NCBI GenBank assembly: GCA_946406115.1
Contig: OX291555.1
Coordinates: 11,736,001 to 11,800,000 of the forward strand
Direction: 5' to 3'
Length of the DNA stretch: 64,000 bases
DNA from: Apoda limacodes
Lineage: Eukaryota > Arthropoda > Insecta > Lepidoptera > Limacodidae
Part shown: one piece after another, positions 1-11,220 of the stretch
Position numbering within the stretch: the first letter of the stretch is position 1
Layout of the letters: every line of letters begins with the position of its first letter
Position numbers and translations under genes: made by a program
The notes under the pieces: generated by a model
Database searches by the model: none
What the model saw: only the letters and a program-made list of their open reading frames with translations
Told to the model about the DNA's origin: nothing

Positions 1-862
1 ATAAAGTAATGTGTGGATAAAGTAGTTGCATGAAACTGCATATAACTAGGTATTAAAACATTCGTGTGATACTATTAAAAAACCTTGCCTGTCCCTTATT
101 ATATGACAGTTTAATAAACTACTATATAAAAACGGTCAAGGAGCTCAATACGAATTTTAAAAGTACATATGTGTTAATCACAGCTTACAAAATACTATTC
201 ATATTTATCAATCTGCCTTTTTTTAAATTTATATTTAAAAAAGTACATCGCCCAATAAAACCTCGCTAAAAAGTAAAAAATTAAGCTAACGTAAGCACCT
301 GATAGATTATTGTGCTTTGAATGATTATTTTTAATTTAAAGAAATGTATAAAAAAATTATCAATCGATGAAATACATGAATAGTGATTGTTTGTTTTCAT
401 TTAATAATTGAATGATGTATCAAATCATATTGTATGTAGTTTACAGTGTATTAGATAGGTAATCTATAATCTAAATGCGACGGGACACGTGAGCCAAGTA
501 TTTCTGTTTGTTGTAGTTGAATGCTAAAAAATAATTGTCTCGTATATTTCGATGTAAATATCTGGCATTCGACCTAAAGGGGCAGAAAACACTTTGCTAA
601 ACTAACATATTGTGCAATTCTTTTTTACATTCTTACATACATACGGGTCGAATTGATACCCTTCTTTAAAGTTGGTTAAAAACGTTTTAAAACTGAAAAT
701 GAGACCCCCCGTTTTATACATATATGGTAGAGCACTAAGACGGAATCTGTGGGTTGCAGGTTCAAGTCCTGGGTCGAGGTCATTCTTTCGACTTCATCTT
801 TGTTATAAAAATATTTATTTATATTGACGATTTTTTATAATAAAATAATAAGTAATCTTCAC
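1..862. other. Sik3 intron 7 (partial)
   Basis: AT-rich intron sequence between exon 7 and the rest of the gene off the left edge. Apart from the tRNA-like block at about 723-785, no coding or structural signal was found. Confidence 0.6.
723..785 (+). repeat. tRNA-like SINE head
   Basis: Contains an A-box-like TGGTAGAGCAC and a B-box-like GGTTCAAGTCC at tRNA-like spacing. The flanks do not complete a cloverleaf and there is no acceptor-stem pairing, so this is read as a SINE or decayed tRNA pseudogene inside the Sik3 intron, not a functional tRNA. Confidence 0.45.
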
Positions 863-985
863 CGTATTGTCCCGGGCCCGGTCCTGGCTGGTGTGCAGCG
901 ACCCACCGGTGCCGCGCTACGCCTCGAAGTGACAACCGCTTCTCGGGCTCCACCACCAGCATGTGCCGGATCAGGTGCTCGCAGT
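863..985 (-). CDS. Sik3: Sik3-like kinase, coding exon 7 (end of kinase domain)
   Basis: 123 bases, acceptor TTGCAG and probable donor GTGAAG, ending with one base of a codon. It encodes CEHLIRHMLVVEPEKRL and RHRWV, the last helices of the kinase domain, then a short Pro/Gly-rich linker (AAHQPGPGPGQY). This is the last exon inside the window. The UBA domain, 14-3-3-binding PKA sites and long C-terminal tail known for SIKs must lie beyond position 1. Codon use is GC-rich compared with the surrounding introns. Confidence 0.88.
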
Positions 986-1045
986 CTGCAACAATACCAT
1001 ACTAAGCATAGCCTAAACATTAAAAACATTCATACAGTCAGCCAT

Positions 1046-1205
1046 AGAAGGCGTCTAGACAGAGCATCAATGTACAACTAAAGCGCAATACACACCAAGT
1101 GGTGGTTTTGATGTGTATTGCGCTTTAGACATAGTAAATGTAAAGTGCAATGCGCTGCGCAACGAGGAACATGATGACGTGGTCTAGACATTGATTTTTC
1201 TGCCA
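1046..1205. repeat. Hairpin MITE-like element
   Basis: A 17-bp perfect inverted repeat (CTAAAGCGCAATACACA at 1078-1094 and its complement at 1112-1128) with a 17-base loop. It is nested between two GTCTAGACA-containing blocks near 1050 and 1183. The layout suggests a small non-autonomous inverted-repeat element in Sik3 intron 6. The remainder of that intron (to 1837) shows nothing recognisable. Confidence 0.5.
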
Positions 1206-1820
1206 TTTTTTCAACATCAAAAGCAATAACCGACTGTATAAATGTGCAGTATGTGCACATTTTAGCCCACAACGATTCCGACCTTAATTACTATCCTGTG
1301 ACCGATCGCACACAACACGCACACATTTGCACATATACACACGTTATTTGTCTTTGTAGTGTTAGTAGTTACGAATAATACGGTTTTTGTTTACGAGTGG
1401 CCAGGGTGTTATGTAAGCAAGAGCTTAACAACAGAAACTTAAGTTTCGGCTAAAAATTGACTTTCGGTCGGATATTGATCGAAAGGTTCTTATGCAGATT
1501 CTATTGTATTTCAAAAAAAGAATTTAGCAGAGTGCTTATTACAGTTACCTGAAGACCGAATGACATTAAGTACGTTGTACGACTGACATGTCGGAGAAAC
1601 TTTCCAGTAGAGGCAACCAATATTAATTAGATTTTTGAATTGTAAAGATGACGTAAATCTAAATTTTATCGGATATGGCGATAAGCTGACCTATGACGTT
1701 TGTGGGACGAAATATCATTAACTTCGTAAGCTATTTGTCAAAACAGTTAACGTTCGTAACATTTCTGACTACCCCTTCAGGGATAAGTGGCGTGATGGTA
1801 TATTATATTAAGTATATTTA

Positions 1821-1994
<174 letters not shown>

Positions 1995-2044
1995 CTAAAT
2001 AAAGAGCAGTATTCACGTTCAACAAAGATACAAAATGAGGCAAA

Positions 2045-2130
2045 ATGTCAAAAAGTCAAAAGTCAATTTTTTTTATTCAAATTAGGTTTTTACGAAAACT
2101 TTTGAATCTTTAAAGTTATGAAATACTATT
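2045..2130 (+). repeat. LINE/SINE tail, same family as 42536-42720
   Basis: Shares the layout 'GTCAAA...TTTATTCAAAT...TTTTGAATC' with the better-preserved copy near 42.54 kb. Short, diverged copy in Sik3 intron 5. Confidence 0.45.
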
Positions 2131-2354
2131 TTTTGATGGGTTGTCTCAGCTGTTGAATGTCCCAAGGGGCAAAGGCTTTTCTTTGAAAGAATGAGGATGA
2201 AGTCCACCACGCAACCACGCGCTGTCAAGCTAGTGGCCATTCGACTGTCAGTTATCATATAACCCTTGACTCTAATCATGACTTCTAACTTGGCATAACG
2301 CCTGCTGTCATATGACAACAGGATTGACAGTTCAGGAAAAGTGTACTTAGTGAT

Positions 2355-2400
2355 CACCCGTTTAATACCCGCCCGAGCCCGACGTTGCTTAATTTTGCTT
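2355..2400 (-). repeat. 5S rRNA-like fragment
   Basis: The plus-strand text ATCACCC...CCCGACGTTGCTTAA resembles the reverse complement of the internal part of 5S rRNA (TTAAGCAACGTCGGG...GGGTGA). Only about 45 bases match and the ends are missing, so it could be a 5S-derived SINE piece or a relic. It is not a functional 5S gene. Confidence 0.35.
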
Positions 2401-2957
2401 GTAGTTTCCGATAGACTGGGGAGTGCAACTCGGTCACAAGTTCCTTGTATTTATGTGTTCCCCTGTACCAATATTTAAGTGCAGTCCTATTTCACGGATC
2501 TTGTCATAGTGTAATACAGAGCGTACATACATAAGCATTACATAACTTTGTATGAACAAAACCTACTGATCTATATATATTTGTTGTCCATTGATATAAA
2601 AACCAAAGTGGAGGGGCGTGTAGTTTTGGATTAAACGATCTCTAGCTACGACTTCAAAAAATATTATTATATATGTGTGTTTTGTGTAATATCTTAAAAA
2701 AAATTATAGAGAAATATTTGCGTTTCACTTTGGCCCTGGGTGCAATTAATGTTTGTTTTTCAAAAATAAAAAAAAAAGTAAAAAAAAATAGGTTTTTTAT
2801 GTTTACCTCGAATCTAAAATATTTATATCAATAAAGCGTTCATTGCCTGGTAGAGATCACTTATTAGTAATAAAGCCATGTTTTTATTGTTTCTTTTGAA
2901 CTTAAAATGATTGTTTCATTTTTTATTTTGAAATATTTTATACGTATATGATATTCA

Positions 2958-3146
<189 letters not shown>

Positions 3147-3866
3147 TCAAAAACATTTATTTTTCCCAATTTTTTTTTTTTTTTTACTGCATGAACAATA
3201 GATATACTAAATAGTGTTTGGTGTTGGATAATAAGGTTTAACTTTGTAGAGTAGAGTTAGATGTACTACGGAAATAAATGTAACCATGTAGTAAGCTGCC
3301 AGTGGCGAGAATAAAACAAGCCCGACACTTTTTCCAATAATCGATAAAAAACCATACTACATTTATATTGAAGTATACTTACGTCACGCATCGCGCATGC
3401 GCGTCCCTAATTTTTGTTGGCAATTCTTTAGCAATTTGGGCTTCACACTTTTACTATGTAATACATAGAAAAAAAAAATATATCTTTGTTTATCATTTGG
3501 TCATTGATTAGGAAGAGATCGTAGGATCGAAAACCACGTTGCAAGCCAGCGTGTGCAAGTGAGATAACGCGATATTAAATGCTACATCTTTGCCTTGCTA
3601 TTGCGATGTACTGCCACAGATTAGTAAGTAGGTAGATATTTGAATCGAATCGAAATGAAGCATAAACTTTGAAATAAGGTCCTTTAAAGTAAATATTATA
3701 TTCTTGATCTTTCATTTTAGTAAGGCAAGCCAGGCTTTTGGGCTTATAGAAAGGTACCGCATCTGAAGCACGTGCTAATTAATAAACTGTTAATGAAATA
3801 TATAGCAACTAAATGTTGCCTAATATTGGAGTAACAATGGTAATATGATTGGCCAACATATGACAT

Positions 3867-4075
3867 CTATAGCACGGACGCTAAGCAGAAACAATTTCGT
3901 TCAATGACCGGTCACTAGTTGTCTCAGTTGCACGCGCATAATTATGTGCCGTCGCACTCGCACAGATGACCGCTGTCATAGAGAAGCGCAACGGCAATAA
4001 ATATGCGCGTGCAACAGAGACCAATAGTGACCGGTCATTGAACAAAATTCTTCCGGCTTAACGTCCGTGCTATAG
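3867..4075. mobile_element. MITE with long terminal inverted repeats
   Basis: About 209 bp. The two ends are inverted copies of each other over roughly 60-70 bp, beginning CTATAGCACGGAC and ending GTCCGTGCTATAG. The arms include the shared block GTTCAATGACCGGTCACTA. It has no coding capacity. CTATAG is itself a palindrome and may be target sequence. It sits in Sik3 intron 4 next to the relic copies of exon 4. Confidence 0.75.
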
Positions 4076-4082
4076 CAACTCT

Positions 4083-4126
4083 AGCGCCGCTTCCAACTTT
4101 GGCATGCGGCCTACGGATACTAGACG
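4083..4126 (-). pseudogene. Second relic of Sik3 exon 4 start (copy C)
   Basis: About 45 bases whose minus strand resembles the first part of exon 4. It shares TAGTATC and the GC(C/G)(G/T)(C/T)ATGCCA block, followed by a GAAGCGGCGCT-like stretch corresponding to GAGGCCGCT. It starts with the 5' part of the exon and sits beyond copy B, so it is either a third copy or a displaced piece of copy B. The match is short and the call is less certain than for copy B. Confidence 0.5.
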
Positions 4127-4166
4127 AGTCCTTTTCAGTTTTCCAAAAACCCACAGGCCCCAGGAT

Positions 4167-4315
4167 CCACTTATACATTTAATATCTGTGTCGAAAACCA
4201 AGTCCTCACCCTTAAGATCTCTGCGAACAACTCAGATACCGTCACAGTTTTGCACCGCGTCCGCCATAACCGTGAACTCCCGAGCGACCTCCGGTTCTTG
4301 AAAGAGGCCTACAAG
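4167..4315 (-). pseudogene. Dead duplicate of Sik3 exon 4 (copy B)
   Basis: Read on the minus strand this stretch matches exon 4 codon by codon over about 45 residues. EPEVAREF stands for [17 protein letters not shown] for VSAVGYCHA, and RRDLKGEDLVFD for [12 protein letters not shown]. It has a TGA stop just before the catalytic loop, the catalytic-loop His is changed to Arg, and the donor GT after the last codon is lost. It lies 29 bases beyond exon 4 in intron 4. It cannot encode a working kinase segment and is best read as an old tandem exon duplication. Confidence 0.8.
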
Positions 4316-4335
4316 CACGTACACGTTCCATTCTA

Positions 4336-4572
<237 letters not shown>

Positions 4573-4708
4573 TTAAAATTACGTAATTATATATAATTAT
4601 AAATAATGACTTATGGTACTAATACCTGTTTTACATTTGTCATCCTCAAACATGAACTCAAAGGACTGAAGAAAAAGCTCATAGTTTGATAATGAATAAT
4701 GAACTTAC

Positions 4709-4772
4709 CAAATATTTCTCCGTTTGGCGCGTACTCGGTTACTAAATATATGGTATGACTGCTTTCCATCAC
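4709..4772 (-). CDS. Sik3: Sik3-like kinase, coding exon 3 (hinge)
   Basis: A 64-base exon (21 codons plus one base) with TTTCAG acceptor and GTAAGT donor. It encodes the end of the N-lobe and the hinge, VMESSHTIYLVTEYAPNGEI, then Phe and the first base of an Asp codon completed by exon 4. The wording of the hinge (YLVTEYAPNGEIFDHL) is the insect Sik3 form rather than the FDYI form of other SIKs, and is one reason for choosing Sik3. Confidence 0.92.
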
Positions 4773-4954
4773 CTGAAATTAAAACAAAACGACCAAATAT
4801 TATTTTTTTATAATTTTGGAGATAACTAAAAGTGCATGCAAAGACGCTCTACTACTGTGATTTAAAATATGTGCCACCAAAATACTGACGATATGATTAA
4901 GCTCTTACATAAGTAAATAGAGGATAGAGATGGCCGTTATTCTGCATTTAACAG

Positions 4955-5065
4955 CGATCGGGTGATACCCCTGGTGTTAAAAGCGTCCATAGGTTACGGT
5001 GACCGCTCACCATCAGACGGACCGTAAGCTTGTTTGCCACCATAGTGGTATAACAAAAAAATTAC
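4955..5065 (+). mobile_element. CR1-type LINE 3' tail (severely 5'-truncated)
   Basis: Carries the 3' end shared with the copies near 9.2, 10.3 and 14.0 kb: GTGATACCCCTGGTGTT, GCGTCCATAGG, CAGACGGACCGTAAGCTTG and TTTGCCACCATAGTGG, followed by an A-rich end. It lies in Sik3 intron 2. Confidence 0.7.
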
Positions 5066-5092
5066 AATTGTACATATCTAAACGTGAATTTA

Positions 5093-5275
<183 letters not shown>

Positions 5276-6059
5276 TTAAATTTATAAGTTACTAGCTGGC
5301 CCTGCACACGTTATTCTCCCCTGAACGATATACGCTTCCGGCTCACACTTGACGTTTTTTTAAATAGCCTACGTCCTTCCTTAAGTTGCAAGCTATCACC
5401 TTTCTAAATTTAATCGCAATCGGATAGAAGGTATTGCAGCGCATATGTAAAATACAAACATACATTTCGTATACTAAATCATTTTTATTTCTTTTATATA
5501 CCCTAACATATTCCCGACGTCCACTAGCGGCGCCAATGGTCATTTATGATTTCCTATTTTAACAAGGCGAATTTAAAAATGTGCTTCTACTGAAATCTAT
5601 AACTATTTGTAAGCTATTTTAGAAAAATATTATATTATTTCTATAACTAAATCTACCTAGGACTAAATCTGCTATATAATTGATCGTTTTTAGCAGATGT
5701 GCTATCGACAACTCGAAGATTTATCCTAGAAATAATAAAAAACGTTCTTAAAATAGCATATAACCAGTAACATATTTCTGTAAAAGCCCATACTTATTTA
5801 AAATGCGCTTTGCACAAAGAGGAAATTAAAAATATAAATTAGCAGCGCTACTTATAAGGGGCAACGCTCTACGTATGTTTTTTAGAAACAAATTGCGTCA
5901 CAACAAATATCTTAAGCTATTAACATTTCGCTAATTGCAACGCATTATTTATCATCATATATCCATAAAATACAAGTAAAATATTAAATAACCAGAGTTT
6001 TCATTAAATTACTTAATTAAATGAATGGATTCAACAAAATCTCTGGTTATTTGATAATT

Positions 6060-6345
6060 TACTGGTAAATAGTCGGTGGTGGCCGAGGGGTTGCGATTTC
6101 ACCTTGTGTCCTAAGTGGCGGAGGTGTGTACCAATGAGTCTTTTTCTTAATTTCTCAAGTACATTGATTATGAATAATTATTCACACCACTAGCTTTTCG
6201 GTATGTAATGTAATGTATGTAAAGTCCACTAACCACTCTGGGCCTGAGAGTAGACTATGGCCCCAATCACCCTCGGTGAGGATAGGCCGTGCCCCAACGG
6301 TAGGGACTATTACGCTGATAAGAAGATATAGTTGGGTGTAGCACT
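6060..6345 (+). repeat. SINE-like dispersed repeat
   Basis: Begins with a tRNA-like GTGGCCGAGGGGTT block and continues through 'TTAATTTCTCAAG' and 'GTCCACTAACC...GGCCTGAGAGTAGACTATGGCC'. Parts recur at 50.88-51.06 and 59.11-59.27 kb. No coding potential. It lies in Sik3 intron 1. Confidence 0.55.
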
Positions 6346-6784
6346 TTGAGTGGCGAAAAGTTTAGTTGTCTAGCGCAATGCAGTTTGTGTAGGAAAATCG
6401 GAGTAGGATTCATGATGGAATTGGAGCTGTGTGTCATAAAAATAACCTTTATTCATAATTTCAAAATTCTAACCCCAGCATTTTAATCTGCGCGTTGATG
6501 AATTTATTAGTCAGTGAGGCAGAACAAGTCTTTCTATAGATTTCAAGTATATGTTAAACTATTATTTACATTAGTATATGTATATGACGCTGTATATATC
6601 TACATTTGCATTAGGTGTATTTGACGTCACAGCCATTTATCTATTTACACATCTATGTGAACAACCCAGGAAGTTACGATAGCCATCTCAGGTCATCTAG
6701 ATGAATGTTTCTAACGGTTTTTAAGAAGGAAGCTAAGTTATCTTATGATTTTACACAACCGTAGATAGACGGTCCTAAGTTTTC

Positions 6785-6842
6785 AGCCTGCTGCTTTCAG
6801 CTGCCATGTCGTAGATCCCGGGTTCGATTCCCGTGGGGCCAA
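6785..6842 (+). repeat. tRNA-like SINE fragment
   Basis: Contains a B-box-like GGTTCGATTCCC after ATGTCGTAGATCCC, but a matching A box and acceptor stem are missing. Read as a SINE remnant. Confidence 0.3.
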
Positions 6843-7714
6843 TTAATATTGTTACAATTTGTGAATTGTAAAGTTTCCTTAAAAGAATACACTTCGCGGC
6901 GCCCGCGCGCGTTTTACATTTTTGCTTAAATGTTGCTGTCCCTATCGAACACGATGCGGGCGCGAGTATTCTGATAAGCGATATGACTTTCACCCAAAAA
7001 TACTATATTTTGAGCATTAACGAAGTATAAATGAATTATCATCATTAATTTTTCAATATAATAAGTATTTAATGTGCTGCCATATTGTTTATCTGAATGC
7101 GATAAAACTATGTTAATTTATTGCTACCACTTGCGCAAAGTTATAGGCATACGAGAATGTCATTGGTTGTAATGGAATAGGTTAAATACTCAAAGCATTG
7201 ACCAGCATCGGACCTAAGTGACGGTAATACAAAACAATCCTTACTTTTGTCAGCGAGTGTTTGCCATCTGTAATCAAACTAATCAATCATTGATGCGATT
7301 TGCTCAATTCCTTAGTAGGTATTAGACGTTCTGTTCGGCGCGCTCTCTGAGAAAATAGCTAGGCACCTACTTATACAAATTTATAAAGGTTAAGCAAGTT
7401 TTTTTTTTTAATTCTTTATTTATAGGCCGGAATGAATATTGAAATAGGAGGAGGTTTCTGAGCTACCCTTCATTTATCTTTTCACGGACACCAGCAAGGA
7501 CGATAATAAAATAGGTAGGTAAATCGGTACCTCGTAACATTTTGACCCACACATACGGTATCTACCGTTTTTAAAATTTACTTTAAAATCATAATAATGT
7601 TAATAATGGTAAAATGTGAGTACAAATATTTACTTACCTTTTACCATTTTTTAATTAATACTTATATATTATAGGTACTTATAGGCTACTTAATTAGTGG
7701 TTTTCAAAATAATT

Positions 7715-7850
7715 GTAGGTTACGAAATTGTTGATGAAGTTAAGTAGTACATAAGTTGTAACTTTTAAAAAACGTGTACACTGCCTACTGATTGACTAAA
7801 GAAATGAAATGTAACATAAATGTAACATTAGCGGTTAATAGATAATTAAT
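7715..7850 (+). repeat. Partial copy of the foldback element centre
   Basis: Shares GTTGATGAAGTTAAGTA, the adjoining GTAACTTTTAAAAAAC-like stretch, CACTGCCTACTGATTGACT and AAATGTAACATTAGCGG with the spacer and right arm of the element at 8150-10315, in direct orientation. It preserves what the uninterrupted spacer looked like before the LINE insertion. Confidence 0.65.
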
Positions 7851-8149
7851 AATACCAAAATAATCTATAAAGGTTGTAATTCGTAAACAATATTCGTAGT
7901 ATTTTTTGAAATGGAGTAGGGTAAAACACCAAAATTGGTCCCTTTACATGAAACGCAACTTTCAGTCCTAACCATACCTGAACCTTGAAGTTATCCACCG
8001 TTGAATTTGCATTGTCGGGCTATTTGACATTTACACTTTATGTTATTGAGTATATTTAGTGATTATAAACATCTTAAATTACGAGAAAAAGAATAATAAG
8101 CGTTTAAAGTTTTGTATGGCAAATTTCCCTAATATCGGCCATCCTTTAC

Positions 8150-10315
8150 CTAACTACGGCCTTCTTCTATCCTAATGTCGAATCGTAAAAAGGGCAATAT
8201 ATCAATTGAAATTATTAATTTGTGCTGAAACTTTACCATGCATAACTTTAACTCATTATAATACCTTGTAAAAATAGAAATCGTATTAGGTTATATGTGT
8301 ATTCTTGTTTTTCTTATTATTTGAAAATTGACCAATAATAAATAAAATAAATTTTTGAAATTTCCAACGGTAACTAGTTGTAATGTGATGTGAAAACAGC
8401 ATTGTGTTTTACAGCAAAAAAATATAAACACATTGTTCTACACAGTTACATGAATAGACTTATTTAGTATTTTAACATACTGTATTTCTGTTAGAGCAGT
8501 CTAATTTCGGCCGTGATTTTTATAGTCCAAAAAATAAATAGTATAACTAACATTTTGAGGCGGCCGAACTTTGGTTATTCAATTAACGGCTTAAAAGCCC
8601 TAACTTAGGATACTAATAAATCCATAAAAATTTAACATTGCTATTTAACTGTCCGAAATTAGTAACAAAACTATTGTAAGCTATTGGTGGACAAAAAAAA
8701 CATATTTCCAGAGTGGTATCCGTTGACGTTTTTTTCCAAATTAGTGACAGAATTGCACTGTGCTGCCCCTCGCCGGCTTTACATAATCTTTATCATAACC
8801 TTTCATTTCATCATTCTATCAGTAGGCAGTGGACACATTTTTTAAAAGTTATAACGCAGTTGTTGATAAAGTTAAGTATTGGCCGCTTGGCCCTTTTGAC
8901 TCGGTTCAACGACGGGCTGTGAGAATTGTCAACGAACTGTGTGTGTTCTACCGCTTGTACAATGGGTTGTGTTCTGAGGAATTGTTCGAAATTATGCCCA
9001 CGGCTACTTTCTACCATCACACCGCTCGCCATCGGCAGGGAATTCATTCTCATACTTAGGAACCGAAATGGTCGCGTACAGTGTTTCAGAGAAACTACCT
9101 CCCGCGAACGCTTGAGTTGTGGAATGAGCTCCCTGCCAAGGTTTGCTCTATGAACTACAGTATGGGGTTCTTCAAGAAAGAAGTTTTTAATTAAATTAAT
9201 TAGATTGCTGGAGGGTCGGCAATGCGCGAGTGATACCCCTGGTGTTGCAAGCGTCCATAGGCTACGGTAACCGCTTACCAGCAGGCGGACCGTAAGCTTG
9301 TTTGCCACCTTAGTGGCAAAAAGAAAAAAAAAAAAGTACTAGGTTATAATTTTAAAAATCTTGTTCACTGCCTACTGATTGACTGAAGACATTAAAGGTT
9401 ATAATAAAGATTATGTTGTGCGTCATTGAATTATAATTGAAATGTAACATTGGCGGTATGTATGCAATATGGTGTCTTTATGTCGTACGCTCCAGTGGTA
9501 TAGTGTATAGAAGCCGGCGGCAGCAATGCAATTTTATCACTAATTTGGTGGAAAATGTCAACGGATACCACTCTGGAAATATGTTTTTTTGACCATAAAT
9601 AGCTTGCAATAGTTTTCTTACTGTTTTCGGACAGTAAAATAGCAATATAAAAGAATTTTTATTTTATTTTAGTTGTTTACTTTAATGTGTTACTTAGAAA
9701 TAACGGGGCCCATGATAGGATCCTTATTTTCTTACAAAACCCTTATGTTGGCCTGCGGCCGAGACGAGGGGGATGACAGCAATTTTATAATTTATTAGTA
9801 TCCTAAGTTAGGGCTCTTATAGTTTATAAGGCGTTTCATGCCCGTTTATTGAATGAACATAGTTCAGCCGCCTTTTAATGTTAGTAATACTATTTTATTA
9901 GACTATAAAAATCACAGCCGACATTAGGCTACTCTTACAACCTAAGGTCGGCCACATTTACCTGTTCTGATGAAATATAGGATGTTCAAAATACTAAATA
10001 AGTCTATTCATGTAACTGTGTGGAACAGTGTGTTCATAATTATTTGCTAAAATACACAATGCATATTGCCACATTGATAATTTATTTTTTAATAACAATA
10101 TAGAAATTTTAATAATAACATTAATATCATTAGTCTAATTCAGTTTTTACATAAAAATCATAAGAAAATACCTATATACCCTAATATAATTTCTATTTTA
10201 ATACAACTTTCAATTTTAAATAACAATGACTAATTATGTTTTCTTTTGTTTACGATTTGGAACATTCTTCACTGGCTGATATTAGAGTAAAAGAAGGTTG
10301 TATTATGGAAATTTT
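8150..10315. mobile_element. Long palindromic (foldback) element in Sik3 intron 1
   Basis: The left arm (about 8150-8855) and right arm (about 9339-10315) are imperfect reverse complements over several hundred bases. Clear anchors are CATATTTCCAGAGTGGTATC (left, near 8700) with its complement near 9575, ACAGTTACATGAATAGAC (left, near 8445) with its complement near 10005, and AGTAGGCAGTG (left, 8821) with its complement near 9367. The arms meet at a short spacer (GCAGTTGTTGATAAAGTTAAG) into which a LINE has inserted. No ORF of note is present. A partial third copy of the centre lies at 7715-7850. Confidence 0.8.
8879..9333 (+). mobile_element. CR1-type LINE, 5'-truncated, with target duplication
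   Basis: A 455-bp LINE 3' end inserted into the spacer of the foldback element. It encodes a piece of the ORF2 C-terminus (GPFDSVQRRAVRIV, then CVFYRLYNGLCSEELFE), then the family tail GCGTCCATAGG...AAGCTTGTTTGCCACC and an A-rich run. It is flanked by AAGTA at 8874-8878 and 9334-9338. The uninterrupted copy at 7715-7850 confirms the insertion point. Compared with the copy at 13975-14480 it lacks about 20 residues after RRAVRIV. Confidence 0.82.
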
Positions 10316-10380
10316 ACAAGCGTCCATAGGCTATGGTGACCGCTTACCATCAGGCGGACCATCGGTTTGTTTGCCAATTT
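10315..10380 (+). mobile_element. CR1-type LINE tail
   Basis: Contains GCGTCCATAGGCTATGGTGACC, CAGGCGGACC and TTTGTTTGCCA, the last bases of the same LINE family as 4955-5065 and 8879-9333. It abuts the outer end of the foldback right arm. Confidence 0.65.
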
Positions 10381-10554
10381 TTAATATATAATATTTAATT
10401 TATTTTATAATATTAAAAAAAAATTAATACCTAATGTTCTATTCTTTTTACTCAGGAATAATTGTAAATCTCATTGTTCACAGTAGATGTAGGTACAATT
10501 ATTTTGAAAAATAGGTTTCATACGGCAAATTTTTAAATAAGTATGTATTCATTA

Positions 10555-10770
10555 CAAAAATCCATACTTATATTATAAATGCGAAAGTAAATCTGTCTGT
10601 TTGTACCTCTTTACGCTTAAACATCTGTACTGATTAAGATGAAATTTAGCATGGAGATAGTTTGACTCCCGAGAAAGGACATAGGCTACTTGAAAACGTC
10701 TAGTGTGATTCGGTTTTTTTTTCTATAAGTGAGGAGTTGTCGTTGAAATTCTACACCGATAACGCGGGAA
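10555..10770 (+). repeat. Dispersed repeat (family with 12405-12640)
   Basis: Starts near TATTATAAATGCG and runs through GATGAAATTTAGCATGGAGATAG, GAGAAAGGACATAGGCTACTTG and CTACACCGATAAC. The same order of blocks is found in reverse orientation at 12405-12640. It is non-coding and resembles the non-autonomous repeats common in lepidopteran introns. Confidence 0.65.
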
Positions 10771-11129
10771 AAATCTAATATTAGACCACCTGTGTCTCAC
10801 TGACTGCCTCAAACGAAAACCTCTACTTCAGTTAATCATTGGTAACGTCAGAAAAATAGTTACGTAAATTTTATTAACAAAAAAATAAAAATGAATAATT
10901 TATTTTGTATGGAACTTTTTTTTTTTGTCAAAGTGAAGACACAGGTTTTATAAGTGTAACTTACTCATGATCCTGTCTGATCGAGGGTCAATAAATTGCA
11001 AATCAAATGGTAAAACTTTTAATTTTATTACCTACTTTTATTTTGCACGCTCTAGGCAGTACTCTTTATAAGTATTACTAGCTGACCCCGTGAACGTTGT
11101 TTCTTTTTTGTAAACAACTGCCGCACCAA

Positions 11130-11220
11130 CCTATTGTGAAAGGGTTGTACTAATTCAGTAACCTTCCCCGACATGTGCATATCAACGTACCAAAATTTCA
11201 TTAAAGGGGGAGAAATACGG
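11130..11220 (+). repeat. Dispersed LINE-like repeat segment
   Basis: AAGGGTTGTACTAATTCAG, then AACCTTCCCCGACATGTGCA, then ATCAACGTACCAAAATTTCA. The same order occurs in diverged form at 47876-47950 and 49010-49070. Non-coding. Confidence 0.5.

Noticed and set aside
723..785. Functional tRNA gene
   Set aside because: A and B boxes are present but no acceptor-stem pairing or cloverleaf could be drawn.
824..1081. 85-codon plus-strand open frame
   Set aside because: Antisense of Sik3 exon 7. The minus-strand reading is the conserved one.
4104..4301. 65-codon plus-strand open frame
   Set aside because: Antisense of the dead exon 4 copy.
8811..9308. 165-codon minus-strand open frame
   Set aside because: It is the antisense of a CR1 LINE fragment that is coding on the plus strand (GPFDSVQRRAVRIV). 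The minus reading has no domain.
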